Positions 29,706 to 37,881 of a stretch of DNA of 64,000 bases are shown in pieces (within the stretch, counting starts at the first letter, position 1; each line of letters begins with the position of its first letter). The position numbers and the translations under genes were made by a program. The notes under the pieces were generated by a model. The model ran no database searches and was not told where the DNA came from. It saw nothing but the letters and a program-made list of their open reading frames with translations. The DNA is from Brevundimonas sp. G8 (GTDB lineage Bacteria > Pseudomonadota > Alphaproteobacteria > Caulobacterales > Caulobacteraceae): the NCBI RefSeq assembly GCF_902506205.1, contig NZ_LR732816.1:1745604-1809603 (forward strand). Direction: 5' to 3'.

Positions 29706-31058
29706 GTGTCGTCCCTGTCCGCCGCCCACCGCGCCGCCTTGACGGCGGTCGTCGAGGCCTGCCCCGACGCGTCCCTGGCGACGCTGGGGGCGGCCGTGGC
29801 GGCCCTGAAAGGCGACAAGGCGACGGAACTGGCGATCATCGTCGCCGAAGAGGCACGCGACAGAGCGCGTCGCGGAACCGCTTTCGGTCCTCTTCTGCCT
29901 CTGTTTCATCCCCGAGCGGACGGGGCGCCGGCCCTGACTTTTCCGCCTCGGGTTCTGACGCGCGTCTGGCGTCATGCTGTCCAGGGTGAAGAGGCCTTCC
30001 TGCCTTTGCTGGACGGCGCCGTCACCATCGACGGCGAATGGACCCTGGCCGCCGACCGGCTGTGCGCCAAGGCGGCGGCCGTGCTGCGCGACCGCGCAAG
30101 CGATGTCTGGCCCGATTATCAGCGCCCGGCCGACGGCGAGCCGCCCGCGACCCCGTTCGAACTGGCGGGCTGTTTCGACCTGACGCCGCTGGCGCGCACC
30201 GCTCTGCCGCGTCTGCCGGTCTGGCTGGAACGGCCCGACGACAACCAACTGGCGGGCCTGCGCCTGCTGATCCAGGACTGTCTGCTCATGTCGCCCGACG
30301 GCGGGCGGCGGATGATCGACATCCTGTTCGCCCATGTGGCGGATGCCGAGCGGATGTTGCGGGTCGTGACGCGCACCAGCCGCCTGGCCGACCGCGAGGC
30401 GACCCTCAGTCATTCGGAAATGGGCGTATTCGTCGAACGGCTGCTGACCTCTGTCCAGACGCGGGTTCAGCGCATTGCCGCCGTGCGGTCCTCGCTGGGC
30501 GAGGCGACCATGCTGGGCGTCGTGGACGATGTAACCTGGTGCGCTGGGGTTCTGGCCGAGATGGACATGAGCCTGCAGATCCGGCCCGATTCCAGCTGGG
30601 GCAAGACCGCGCGGATGGCGCGGGTCCAGGTCTCGGGTCAGTTGTCGGGGCTGATGAAGTCCACCTCGGCCGCCGTCCACGCGGCCCTGCCGATGAAGCG
30701 GCGAACCATCACCGGACGCATGACCCGGATGTCGCCCTGGCTGGAGGCGCCCAGCGACGGCGAACCCATTGAGGCGGCGGCGGCTCTGCTGGCGGCGGTC
30801 GCGGCCCTGCGCGGGGCGGCCGTCACCTTCGGCTGTGAGGCCGACCGCTCGGCGCTGAAGAGCGAACTGACCGACTATCTATCCACCTGGGCCAACGAGG
30901 CGCTGGACAGCGCGGCGGATGGCGAGGTCGAGGATCCCGACCATGTCCTGCGCCTGGTCGGCGTAGCGGCGCGGTGCCTGACCCTGATCGAGGCGCTGGA
31001 GGCGGCGCGGGCCGTGCGACGGCGCGCGGCCTCGGCGGAAATGGCGCGCCTGGGCTGA
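29706..31058 (+). CDS. Hypothetical 450-residue protein, unrecognised
   Basis: The start is the GTG at 29706, with GGGAG just upstream, giving VSSLSAAHRAALTAVVEACPDASLATLGAAV. The frame is open far upstream but that part is antisense to the ABC ATPase. The product looks soluble and almost wholly helical, rich in Ala/Arg/Leu, with no signal peptide or membrane segment. No domain recognised. Divergent from the ABC exporter, upstream of the ccm genes by 44 bases. Confidence 0.6.
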   Translation: MSSLSAAHRAALTAVVEACPDASLATLGAAVAALKGDKATELAIIVAEEARDRARRGTAFGPLLPLFHPRADGAPALTFPPRVLTRVWRHAVQGEEAFLPLLDGAVTIDGEWTLAADRLCAKAAAVLRDRASDVWPDYQRPADGEPPATPFELAGCFDLTPLARTALPRLPVWLERPDDNQLAGLRLLIQDCLLMSPDGGRRMIDILFAHVADAERMLRVVTRTSRLADREATLSHSEMGVFVERLLTSVQTRVQRIAAVRSSLGEATMLGVVDDVTWCAGVLAEMDMSLQIRPDSSWGKTARMARVQVSGQLSGLMKSTSAAVHAALPMKRRTITGRMTRMSPWLEAPSDGEPIEAAAALLAAVAALRGAAVTFGCEADRSALKSELTDYLSTWANEALDSAADGEVEDPDHVLRLVGVAARCLTLIEALEAARAVRRRAASAEMARLG

Positions 31059-31102
31059 AACGACACCTCGCCCGGCGTTCGCGTATGGGTTAGACGGCGA
31101 GG

Positions 31103-31921
31103 ATGATCGCCTTCTGGATGATGACGGGACTGGCGGCGGCCCTGGCCGCCCTGCTGGTGCTGACCGGCGCACGGCGCGGCGCCGATCCGGCCGCCGGGGC
31201 CGAGACCCAGGCCGGCTCGCGCGAGATCGAGGAGCTGGATCGGCTGAAGGCGCGCGGCCTGCTGGACGACGCGGCCTATGCGGGCGCACGGGCCGAGGCG
31301 GGGCGGCGGCTTCTGGCCATGACGGCGACCGCGACCCCGGTGGCGGGCGGCAGGGATCGGTTCTGGGTGCTGGGCGGCATCGCCGTGACGGTCGCCGGCG
31401 CGCTGGGCCTCTATGTCTTCACCGGATCGCCCGGCCTGCCGGACCAGGCCTATGAGCGGCGGGTCGACGACTGGGCGGCGAACCTGGAGGGGCTGGAGCC
31501 GGCGCAACTCGCCGCCGTGACGGCGCGCATATCCAGGGAACGCCCCAATGACCGTCAGGCCCTGGCCATGCTTGGAGCGGCGCGTTATGCGGCCGGCGAT
31601 CCTCTAGGCGCGGCGTCGGCCTTCCGTCGCCTGATCGCCCTCGACCCCAAGGACGCCCAGGCCTGGGCGCGGCTGGGCGAAAGCCTGGTGGTGGCCAATG
31701 ACGACCAGATCGGCGGCGACGCCGAAGCCGCTTTCCGCGAGGCGCTGAAGCTGGACTCGGATCAGCTGGGCGCGCGCTTCTTCCTGGGCGAAGCGGCCCT
31801 GAGACGGGGCGACGGCGCGTCGGCGCGTGCGCTGTGGACGCCCCTGATCGCCGCGCTCGACCCGGCTGATCCGCGTCGTCTGGACCTGGAGCGGCGATTG
31901 CCGAAGGACGGCGCGCAATGA
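31103..31921 (+). CDS. ccmI: Cytochrome c biogenesis protein CcmI (CycH)
   Basis: Holds apocytochrome c for heme attachment. 272 residues: an N-terminal membrane segment (MIAFWMMTGLAAALAALLVL), a cytoplasmic loop with the ELDRLKARGLLDDAAY motif typical of CcmI, a second segment (FWVLGGIAVTVAGALGLYVF), and a periplasmic TPR region (AASAFRRLIALDPKDAQAWARLGE). First gene of the ccmI-E-F-H run. Confidence 0.93.
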   Translation: MIAFWMMTGLAAALAALLVLTGARRGADPAAGAETQAGSREIEELDRLKARGLLDDAAYAGARAEAGRRLLAMTATATPVAGGRDRFWVLGGIAVTVAGALGLYVFTGSPGLPDQAYERRVDDWAANLEGLEPAQLAAVTARISRERPNDRQALAMLGAARYAAGDPLGAASAFRRLIALDPKDAQAWARLGESLVVANDDQIGGDAEAAFREALKLDSDQLGARFFLGEAALRRGDGASARALWTPLIAALDPADPRRLDLERRLPKDGAQ

Positions 31922-31991
31922 CGCGTTGGTCGCGCGCCGCGACGGCGGTATATGCCGCCGGTCTGCCCTCCGAACCCGGAACGTCCGTCGC

Positions 31992-32498
31992 ATGAGCTGG
32001 CTGCCCAAATCGCCGAAGGCGCGTCGTCGCCTCTGGGTCGTCGCCGCCGTGGCGCCGATCCTGGCGCTGGCGGTCGGCCTGTCGCTGTGGGCGATGCAGG
32101 ACAGCGTGACCTTCTTCTATTCCCCGTCCGAGGCCACGGTCGACAAGGCGCCGGAGGGGCGCAACATCCGCCTGGGCGGCTTGGTCGAGGCCGGCAGCGT
32201 GCAGAAATCCGGCGACGGCGTTGTGGCCTTCGTCGTCACCGACAACGCCGCGACGACCCGCGTCGTCTATCACGGCGACCTGCCCGACCTGTTCCGCGAA
32301 GGGCAGGGGATCGTTGCGCAAGGGGCCTTCGGCGCCGACCGCACCTTCCACGCCAGCCAGGTCCTGGCCAAGCACGACGAGAACTATATGCCGCGCGAGG
32401 TCTCCGACCGGCTGAAGGAAAAAGGCGAGTGGCGGCCGGACGGCCCCGAAACGCGCTCAAGTAGGCCGCAGGCCGATAGCGCGCAGACCAGCTTATGA
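31992..32498 (+). CDS. ccmE: Cytochrome c maturation heme chaperone CcmE (CycJ)
   Basis: Carries heme covalently to CcmF. The ATG at 31992 gives MSWLPKSPKARRRL, a basic start followed by one membrane anchor. The heme-binding His128 is in KHDENYMP, with Tyr132 as ligand. 168 residues. The last codons overlap the ccmF start in ATGA. An upstream GTG/ATG at 31926 is less likely since the extra residues are not family-like. Confidence 0.96.
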   Translation: MSWLPKSPKARRRLWVVAAVAPILALAVGLSLWAMQDSVTFFYSPSEATVDKAPEGRNIRLGGLVEAGSVQKSGDGVVAFVVTDNAATTRVVYHGDLPDLFREGQGIVAQGAFGADRTFHASQVLAKHDENYMPREVSDRLKEKGEWRPDGPETRSSRPQADSAQTSL

Positions 32499-34483
32499 TC
32501 GCTGAGCTTGGGGCCTTCGCCCTGGCGCTGGCTCTGGCGCTGTCGATCCTTCAGACGGGCCTGTCGGCGGCCGGGCGCGCGCGACGCAGTCCGGTTCTGG
32601 CCGGGGCGGCGCAAGGCGCGGCGCTGGCGGCGGCGGGCGCAGTGGCGCTCAGTTTCGCGGCGCTGATCTACGCCTTCGTGGTCTCCGACTTTTCGGTCTC
32701 CAACGTCGCGGCCAACAGCCATACCGACAAGCCGATGCTCTACAAGGTCGCCGGCGCCTGGGGCAGCCACGAGGGGTCGCTGCTGCTGTGGTGCCTGGTG
32801 CTGACCGTCTTCGGCGGGGCGCTGGCGCGCGCGCGCGGCCTGCCGTTCGGGCTGAAGGCCTCGGCCGTGGCGGTGCAGGGCGCGCTGGGGTCGCTGTTCC
32901 TTGCCTTCGCCGTCTTCACCTCCAGCCCCTTCACCCGTCTGGATCCCGCGCCGTTCCAGGGCGCGTCGCTGAACCCTCTGCTTCAGGATCCGGCTTTGGC
33001 GGTGCATCCGCCGCTGCTCTACGCCGGCTATGTCGGCTTTTCCGTCTGCTTCTCCCTGGCCGTTGCGGCCCTGATCGAGGGGCGAGCGCAGACGGCGTTC
33101 TGGCCCGCATGGGGGCGCTGGGTCCGGCCCTGGGCCCTGGCCAGTTGGGCCTTCCTGACCGTCGGCATCACCCTGGGGTCGTTCTGGGCTTATTATGAGC
33201 TGGGCTGGGGCGGCTGGTGGTTCTGGGACCCGGTCGAGAACGCCAGCTTCATGCCCTGGCTGGCGGGGGCGGCCCTGTTGCATAGCGCGGTCGTAACCGA
33301 ACGGCGCGGCGCGCTGGCGGGCTGGACCGTCTTCCTGGCCCTGCTGGCCTTCACCTTCTCCATGCTGGGCGCCTTTCTGGTGCGGTCGGGCGTGCTGACA
33401 TCGGTCCACGCCTTCGCCGTCGATCCGCAGCGCGGCATGATGCTGCTGGCCATTCTCGGGGTCACGGCCGGCGCCGCCTTCGCCCTGTTCGCCTGGCGCG
33501 CGCCCCAGTTGAAGGGCGGCGGTCTGTTCGCGCCGGTCAGCCGCGAGGGCGCACTGGTGCTGAACAATCTGTTCCTCACGGCGGCGGCCGCAACCGTGCT
33601 GCTGGGCACCCTGTATCCCCTCATCCTGGAGGCCGCGTCCGGCGCCACCATCTCGGTCGGCCCTCCTTATTTCGCCGCGACTTTCGTGCCCTTGATGGTT
33701 GTCGCCTTCATCATCCTGCCCGCCGGACCGCTGCTGGCGTGGAAGCGTGGCGACCTGCCCGGGGCGGTGCAGCGGCTGGCCGTAGCGGCAGGTCTGGCCA
33801 TTGTTTCGGCCTTGGTCGCCTATGCCCTGTGGGAGCCGAAGAAGGCGCTGGCCGCCGCCGGGATCGGCCTGGGGGCCTGGCTGGTCCTGGGATCGCTGGC
33901 CGAGGTGGCCGAACGCGCGCGTCTGTTCCGGGCATCGGGCGCCGAGACGCTGCGTCGGCTGAAGGGCCTGCCGCTGGGCGCCTGGGGCATGACGCTGGCG
34001 CACCTGGGCCTGGGCGTCTTCATCCTGGGGGCGGTGGTCGAGACGGGCTTCAAGGCCGAGACGGCGCGCGCCCTGTCGCTGGGCCAGAGCGTCTCCGCCG
34101 GACCCTGGACCGTCACCCTGGACGACGTCCGCGTGGTCGAGGGCCCGAATTATCTGGCCGAACAGGGCCGGTTGACGGTGCGGCCGACCGATGATCGCGG
34201 CCGGGCCAGCACGGTCACGGCCGAGCGCCGCTTCTTCCCCGCCGGCGGTCAGACCACGACCGAGGTCGGGCTGGATTTCCGAGGGCTGGACGACGTCTAT
34301 GTGGTGATCGGCGAGCGGGCGGGCAGTCCTGAACAGCCGGCCTGGGTCGTGCGCCTGTACTGGAACCCTTGGGCGCGACTGATCTTCCTGGGGCCGATGA
34401 TCATGGCCCTGGGCGGCGTCCTGTCCCTGCTGGATCGTCGGTTGAGGCTCGGGGTCGGCGCGCGCCGTCGCAAGACCGCATGA
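32495..34483 (+). CDS. ccmF: Heme lyase CcmF (CycK)
   Basis: Polytopic inner-membrane protein (662 residues, about 15 hydrophobic segments) that attaches heme to apocytochrome c. The WWD heme-handling motif reads WGGWWFWDPVENASFMPWL, near residues 236-254, and the family His residues are present in the surrounding loops. Overlaps ccmE by four bases and ccmH by four bases. Confidence 0.96.
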   Translation: MIAELGAFALALALALSILQTGLSAAGRARRSPVLAGAAQGAALAAAGAVALSFAALIYAFVVSDFSVSNVAANSHTDKPMLYKVAGAWGSHEGSLLLWCLVLTVFGGALARARGLPFGLKASAVAVQGALGSLFLAFAVFTSSPFTRLDPAPFQGASLNPLLQDPALAVHPPLLYAGYVGFSVCFSLAVAALIEGRAQTAFWPAWGRWVRPWALASWAFLTVGITLGSFWAYYELGWGGWWFWDPVENASFMPWLAGAALLHSAVVTERRGALAGWTVFLALLAFTFSMLGAFLVRSGVLTSVHAFAVDPQRGMMLLAILGVTAGAAFALFAWRAPQLKGGGLFAPVSREGALVLNNLFLTAAAATVLLGTLYPLILEAASGATISVGPPYFAATFVPLMVVAFIILPAGPLLAWKRGDLPGAVQRLAVAAGLAIVSALVAYALWEPKKALAAAGIGLGAWLVLGSLAEVAERARLFRASGAETLRRLKGLPLGAWGMTLAHLGLGVFILGAVVETGFKAETARALSLGQSVSAGPWTVTLDDVRVVEGPNYLAEQGRLTVRPTDDRGRASTVTAERRFFPAGGQTTTEVGLDFRGLDDVYVVIGERAGSPEQPAWVVRLYWNPWARLIFLGPMIMALGGVLSLLDRRLRLGVGARRRKTA

Positions 34484-34986
34484 GGCGGTATCTGATCCTG
34501 CTGGCCGCGCCGGTCCTGGCGCTGACGCTGACGGCGGCCGAGCCGCCCGCCGCGCCCGACAGGCCGCTGACCGATGCGACCCAGGAAGCCCGCGCACAGG
34601 CCCTGTTCAAGGATGTCCGCTGCGTCGTCTGTCAGCATGAGGCCATCGCCGATAGTCCGGCCGGAGTGGCGGGCGACATGCGCCGGCTGATCCGTGAGGA
34701 AATCGCCTCGGGCGCGTCGGACCAGGCGGTGCGCGACGACCTGGTGCGGCGCTTCGGCGACTATGTCCTGTTCACTCCGCCGGTGCGGGCCGGGACCTGG
34801 CTGTTGTGGTTCGGGCCCTTCGCCCTTGTTCTGCTGGCGGTCGCCGTCCTGATGCTGCGCGCCCGCCGCCGTCCGGTCGAGGCCGCGCCCCTGACGGCCG
34901 AAGAAGAAGATCGGCTGGACGAAGTTCTGCGAAATGAGAAGCTTCGCCGCGATCCTGACGCAACCTCGCCTCACGACGGGCGCTAG
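34480..34986 (+). CDS. ccmH: Cytochrome c maturation protein CcmH (CycL)
   Basis: Thiol-redox subunit that keeps the CXXCH of apocytochrome reduced. 168 residues: signal peptide, RCVVCQ redox motif near residue 50, and one C-terminal membrane helix (WLLWFGPFALVLLAVAVLML). The ATG overlaps the ccmF stop. No ccmG lies between ccmF and ccmH; the cycHJKL arrangement of rhizobia is the same, with ccmG elsewhere. Confidence 0.95.
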   Translation: MRRYLILLAAPVLALTLTAAEPPAAPDRPLTDATQEARAQALFKDVRCVVCQHEAIADSPAGVAGDMRRLIREEIASGASDQAVRDDLVRRFGDYVLFTPPVRAGTWLLWFGPFALVLLAVAVLMLRARRRPVEAAPLTAEEEDRLDEVLRNEKLRRDPDATSPHDGR

Positions 34987-35093
34987 TCGAGATCAACGAT
35001 CGGCGGTCGGGATTGGCGCAACGCCGGTTCGGCCTATATCAATCGCGAAACCGGCGCCCGCATGGCGCAGGACAGAGGATCGCAAGGACCACG

Positions 35094-36641
35094 ATGCTGA
35101 AGCGCAAGGAGTTCATTCTCGGGGCCGCGGCCGGCCTGACCCTGGCGGCGGCGGCGACTGCCGGCGGCGTCATCAACTGGCCTGGCGCCCATGCGGAGCC
35201 GCAGGCGGTCAACCGGATCACCCCGGTCCCGGCCAACGGCGACAGCTTCACGCCCCCGCCGGGCGCGCCCAGCAGTTTCGCGACCATCTTCGATCAGGTC
35301 TCGCCCGCCGTCGTGCAGATCGACGTGACGGTCAAGGTGGATCAGCCCCAAGGCGGCGGCGCGTTCACCATCCCCGGCCTGCCGTTCCAGTTCGTGCCGC
35401 CGCAAGGTCGCGGCGGTCAGGGCGGTGACGAGCCGCAGACGACCCAGGGCGCCGGCTCGGGCTTCTTCATCTCGCAGGACGGCTTCATCGTCACCAACAA
35501 CCACGTCGTCGCCGACGCGACCGAGATCAAGGTCAAGATGTCGGACGGCCGCGAACTGCCGGCCCGCCTGATCGGCCGTGATCCCGCGACGGACCTCGCC
35601 GTGATCAAGGTCGAGGGCGCCGACTTCAAATACGTCAGCTTCGAAGAGACGGCCGAACCACGCGTGGGTGACTGGGTCATCGCCATCGGCAACCCCTTCG
35701 GCCTGGGCGGCACCGCCACGGCCGGCATCGTCTCGGCCAAAGCGCGCGACATCGGCGGAGCCGAAAGCCCCTATACGGACTTCCTTCAGATCGACGCCGC
35801 CATCAACCGGGGCAACTCGGGTGGCCCGACCTTCGACATTCACGGCCGCGTCATCGGCGTGAACTCGGCCATCTATTCGCCCACCGGTGGATCCGTCGGG
35901 ATCGGCTTCGCTATTCCTGCCGAGGTCGCCAAGCGCATTACCTCGCAGCTGATGCGGGGAGAAACCATCGAGCGAGGCTATCTTGGCGTCCAAATTCAAA
36001 CCGTTACGCCGGACCTAGTCGGCGCATTGGGTCTGACCGAAGGTCAGAAGGGCGCGTATGTCGGTGAGGTGACGGCTGGCGGCCCGGCCGCGCGTGCGGG
36101 CATCCAGATCGGCGACATCGTAACTGCGGTGGACGGTCAGGCCGTAACCAACAACACCGAACTGACTCGCCGGGTCGGCGCGGCTAAGGTTGGAGACAGT
36201 CTGCGTCTCGACATACTGCGCGATGGTCGCCGCCAGACGATAAACGTTCGCGCGGCCCGTCGTCCCGCGGAAGCCGAGCTTCAAGGCGGCCCGCAGGGTG
36301 GCGACGAGACACCCTCGACGCCGGACGCGCCGTCGGGTGCCGTGGTCGAAGGCATGCGGGTCGCCCCCATGTCCGATGCCCTTCGTCAGCGCTACTCCGT
36401 GCCGGCCGATGTCAATGGCGTGGTCGTGACGGACGTGGCGCGTGGATCGAAGGCGGGCGGTCTTGGGATGCCTGCGGGCGTGGTCATCCTTCGCGCGAAC
36501 AACCGGGCCGTGGCGACGCCAGCAGAACTGGAAGCGGCGGTGGCTGCGGCCAAGGCCGCCAATCGTCCGGGTATTCTGCTGCTGTTGCGCGCGCCGGACG
36601 GCAACCGGTCGATCGTGCTGCCGCTGTCCACCGGCGAATGA
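35094..36641 (+). CDS. degP: Do/DegP-family periplasmic serine protease
   Basis: Envelope chaperone-protease. 515 residues with a signal region (MLKRKEFILGAAAGLTLAAAATAGG), a trypsin-like domain with triad His137 (TNNHVV), Asp167 (DLAVIKV) and Ser242 (GNSGGP), then two PDZ domains. Between signal and protease domain is a Gly/Gln/Pro-rich stretch. Start at the ATG at 35094. It lies after cycHJKL, as in rhizobia, and is followed by a terminator before the two-component genes. Confidence 0.95.
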   Translation: MLKRKEFILGAAAGLTLAAAATAGGVINWPGAHAEPQAVNRITPVPANGDSFTPPPGAPSSFATIFDQVSPAVVQIDVTVKVDQPQGGGAFTIPGLPFQFVPPQGRGGQGGDEPQTTQGAGSGFFISQDGFIVTNNHVVADATEIKVKMSDGRELPARLIGRDPATDLAVIKVEGADFKYVSFEETAEPRVGDWVIAIGNPFGLGGTATAGIVSAKARDIGGAESPYTDFLQIDAAINRGNSGGPTFDIHGRVIGVNSAIYSPTGGSVGIGFAIPAEVAKRITSQLMRGETIERGYLGVQIQTVTPDLVGALGLTEGQKGAYVGEVTAGGPAARAGIQIGDIVTAVDGQAVTNNTELTRRVGAAKVGDSLRLDILRDGRRQTINVRAARRPAEAELQGGPQGGDETPSTPDAPSGAVVEGMRVAPMSDALRQRYSVPADVNGVVVTDVARGSKAGGLGMPAGVVILRANNRAVATPAELEAAVAAAKAANRPGILLLLRAPDGNRSIVLPLSTGE

Positions 36642-36672
36642 TCGGCATTCTGACCAAGCCTTAACTCACTCT

Positions 36673-36707
36673 ATCGCCGCCGATGCGCTACCATCGGCGG
36701 CGATTTT
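36673..36707 (+). terminator. Rho-independent terminator after degP
   Basis: A perfect 12-bp stem ATCGCCGCCGAT / ATCGGCGGCGAT (36673-36704), loop GCGCTACC, then TTT. It separates degP from the response regulator and implies a promoter for the latter between it and 36727, or partial read-through. Confidence 0.8.
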
Positions 36708-36726
36708 GATTCCGGGAGGGGTTTCG

Positions 36727-37398
36727 ATGCGGATTTTGGTGGTCGAGGATGACGCCGAGGCGGCGACCGCCATGGTGCGGGGCCTGTCCGAAGCCGGACA
36801 TGAGGTGACCCACGCCGTGGACGGCGCCTTTGGGCTGCTGGAGTCGCAAAAGGGCGGCTACGACGTCTATGTCGTGGACCGGATGATGCCGCGCCTGGAC
36901 GGCGTGGGCATGGTCGAGACGGTGCGCAAGGGCGGCGATCAGACGCCGGTCCTGTTCCTGTCGGCTCTCGGCGAGGTCGAGGACCGGGTCACGGGCCTGA
37001 AGGCCGGCGCCGACGACTATCTGGTCAAGCCCTACGCCTTCGCCGAGCTGATCGCCCGGGTCGAGGCCCTGGCCCGCCGTCGCGAGACCGGCGGCGTCCA
37101 GACCGTGCTTAAGGTAGGCGACCTGGAGATGAACCTGATCGCCCGCACCGTCCATCGCGGCGCGGCCGAGATCGATCTTCAACCGCGCGAGTTCCAGCTG
37201 CTGGAGTTCCTGATGCGCCACGCCGGCCAGTCGGTGACCCGCACCATGCTGCTGGAGAAGGTCTGGGAATATCATTTCGACCCCCAGACCAACGTCATCG
37301 ACGTCCACATCAGCCGCCTGCGCTCCAAGATCGACAAGGGCTTCGACCGCGCGATGCTGCAGACCGTGCGCGGGGCGGGGTATCGGTTGGAGGCGTAA
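36727..37398 (+). CDS. OmpR-family response regulator (FeuP-like)
   Basis: A 223-residue two-domain regulator. The receiver has the acidic pair EDD at 8-9 and phospho-acceptor Asp51 in VVDRMMP; the C-terminal winged helix (QPREFQLLEFLMRHAGQSVTR...VIDVHISRLRSKID) binds DNA. GGGAGGGG precedes the ATG. The position after cycHJKL-degP and before glnE matches rhizobial feuP, a regulator of osmoadaptation and iron-related genes, but the target genes here are unknown. Confidence 0.93.
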   Translation: MRILVVEDDAEAATAMVRGLSEAGHEVTHAVDGAFGLLESQKGGYDVYVVDRMMPRLDGVGMVETVRKGGDQTPVLFLSALGEVEDRVTGLKAGADDYLVKPYAFAELIARVEALARRRETGGVQTVLKVGDLEMNLIARTVHRGAAEIDLQPREFQLLEFLMRHAGQSVTRTMLLEKVWEYHFDPQTNVIDVHISRLRSKIDKGFDRAMLQTVRGAGYRLEA

Positions 37399-37413
37399 TT
37401 TCTCGCAAATAGT

Positions 37414-37469
37414 TCTCCCTCCCCCTCGGGGGAGGGTGGCCGCGCAGCGGCCGGGTGGGGAGGGCAAGG
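37414..37469 (+). repeat. Left arm of the DUF559-flanking inverted repeat
   Basis: About 56 bases rich in C/G tracts: CTCCCTCCCCCTCGGGGGAG and GGTGGCCGCGCAGCGG, then CCGGGTGGGGAGGGCAAGG. Each half can fold on itself. It is close to the reverse complement of 37802-37866 on the other side of the DUF559 gene, and to repeat arms elsewhere in the window. Confidence 0.9.
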
Positions 37470-37473
37470 CGAC

Positions 37474-37878
37474 ATGGCGATCATCGCTAGAGCCCGCGCG
37501 ATGCGAAAGGCGCTCACTCCGTCGGAAGCTCGTCTGTGGGTCGCTCTGCGCGAACTCAGACATGAGGGTTTGCATTTTCGCCGGCACGCGCCTTTGCGCG
37601 GCTATTATCTCGACTTCTTTTGTTGGGCCCGAGGAGTGATCGTGGAAGTGGACGGCGGGTCTCATCTCGACGAAGACCGCGCCCGGCAGGATCGCGTGCG
37701 CGACGTCGTCTTCGCCAGAGAGGGGTTGATCACCTTGCGCTATGACAATCTCATGGTCCGGGATGAGTTGGCTCAGGTCGTTGAAGACGTGCGTGGGCGT
37801 TGCCTTGCCCGCCCCACCCGGTCACCGCTGCGCGGCGACCACCCTCCCCCGCAGGGGGAGGGAGAAGATTTCTCCTGA
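37474..37878 (+). CDS. DUF559 endonuclease-like protein
   Basis: A 134-residue protein of the Vsr/restriction-endonuclease-like DUF559 family. Family features are MRKALTPSEARLWVALRE, HFRRHAPLRGYYLDFFC, and EVDGGSH with the acidic residues of a PD-(D/E)xK site. The last 25 residues (ARPTRSPLRGDHPPPQGEGE) are encoded by the right repeat arm, so they are likely not part of the domain. It splits a response regulator gene from its kinase gene. Its role is not established; the repeat pair suggests a mobile or repeat-associated origin. Confidence 0.85.
   Translation: MAIIARARAMRKALTPSEARLWVALRELRHEGLHFRRHAPLRGYYLDFFCWARGVIVEVDGGSHLDEDRARQDRVRDVVFAREGLITLRYDNLMVRDELAQVVEDVRGRCLARPTRSPLRGDHPPPQGEGEDFS
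37802..37866 (+). repeat. Right arm of the DUF559-flanking inverted repeat
   Basis: Reads CCTTGCCCGCCCCACCCGGT, then CACCGCTGCGCGGCGACCAC, then CCTCCCCCGCAGGGGGAGGG. As the reverse complement it matches the left arm (37414-37469) over most of its length with small gaps. It overlaps the 3' end of the DUF559 ORF and ends 16 bases before the kinase start. Confidence 0.9.
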
Positions 37879-37881
37879 TCT

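Noticed and set aside
34480..34486. Apparent loss of ccmG between ccmF and ccmH
   Set aside because: The cycHJKL order in rhizobia also lacks ccmG, which lies elsewhere; this is normal, not a deletion.
37800..37878. C-terminal 25 residues of the DUF559 protein as a domain
   Set aside because: They are encoded by the right repeat arm; the same kind of sequence occurs in non-coding repeat arms in the window.
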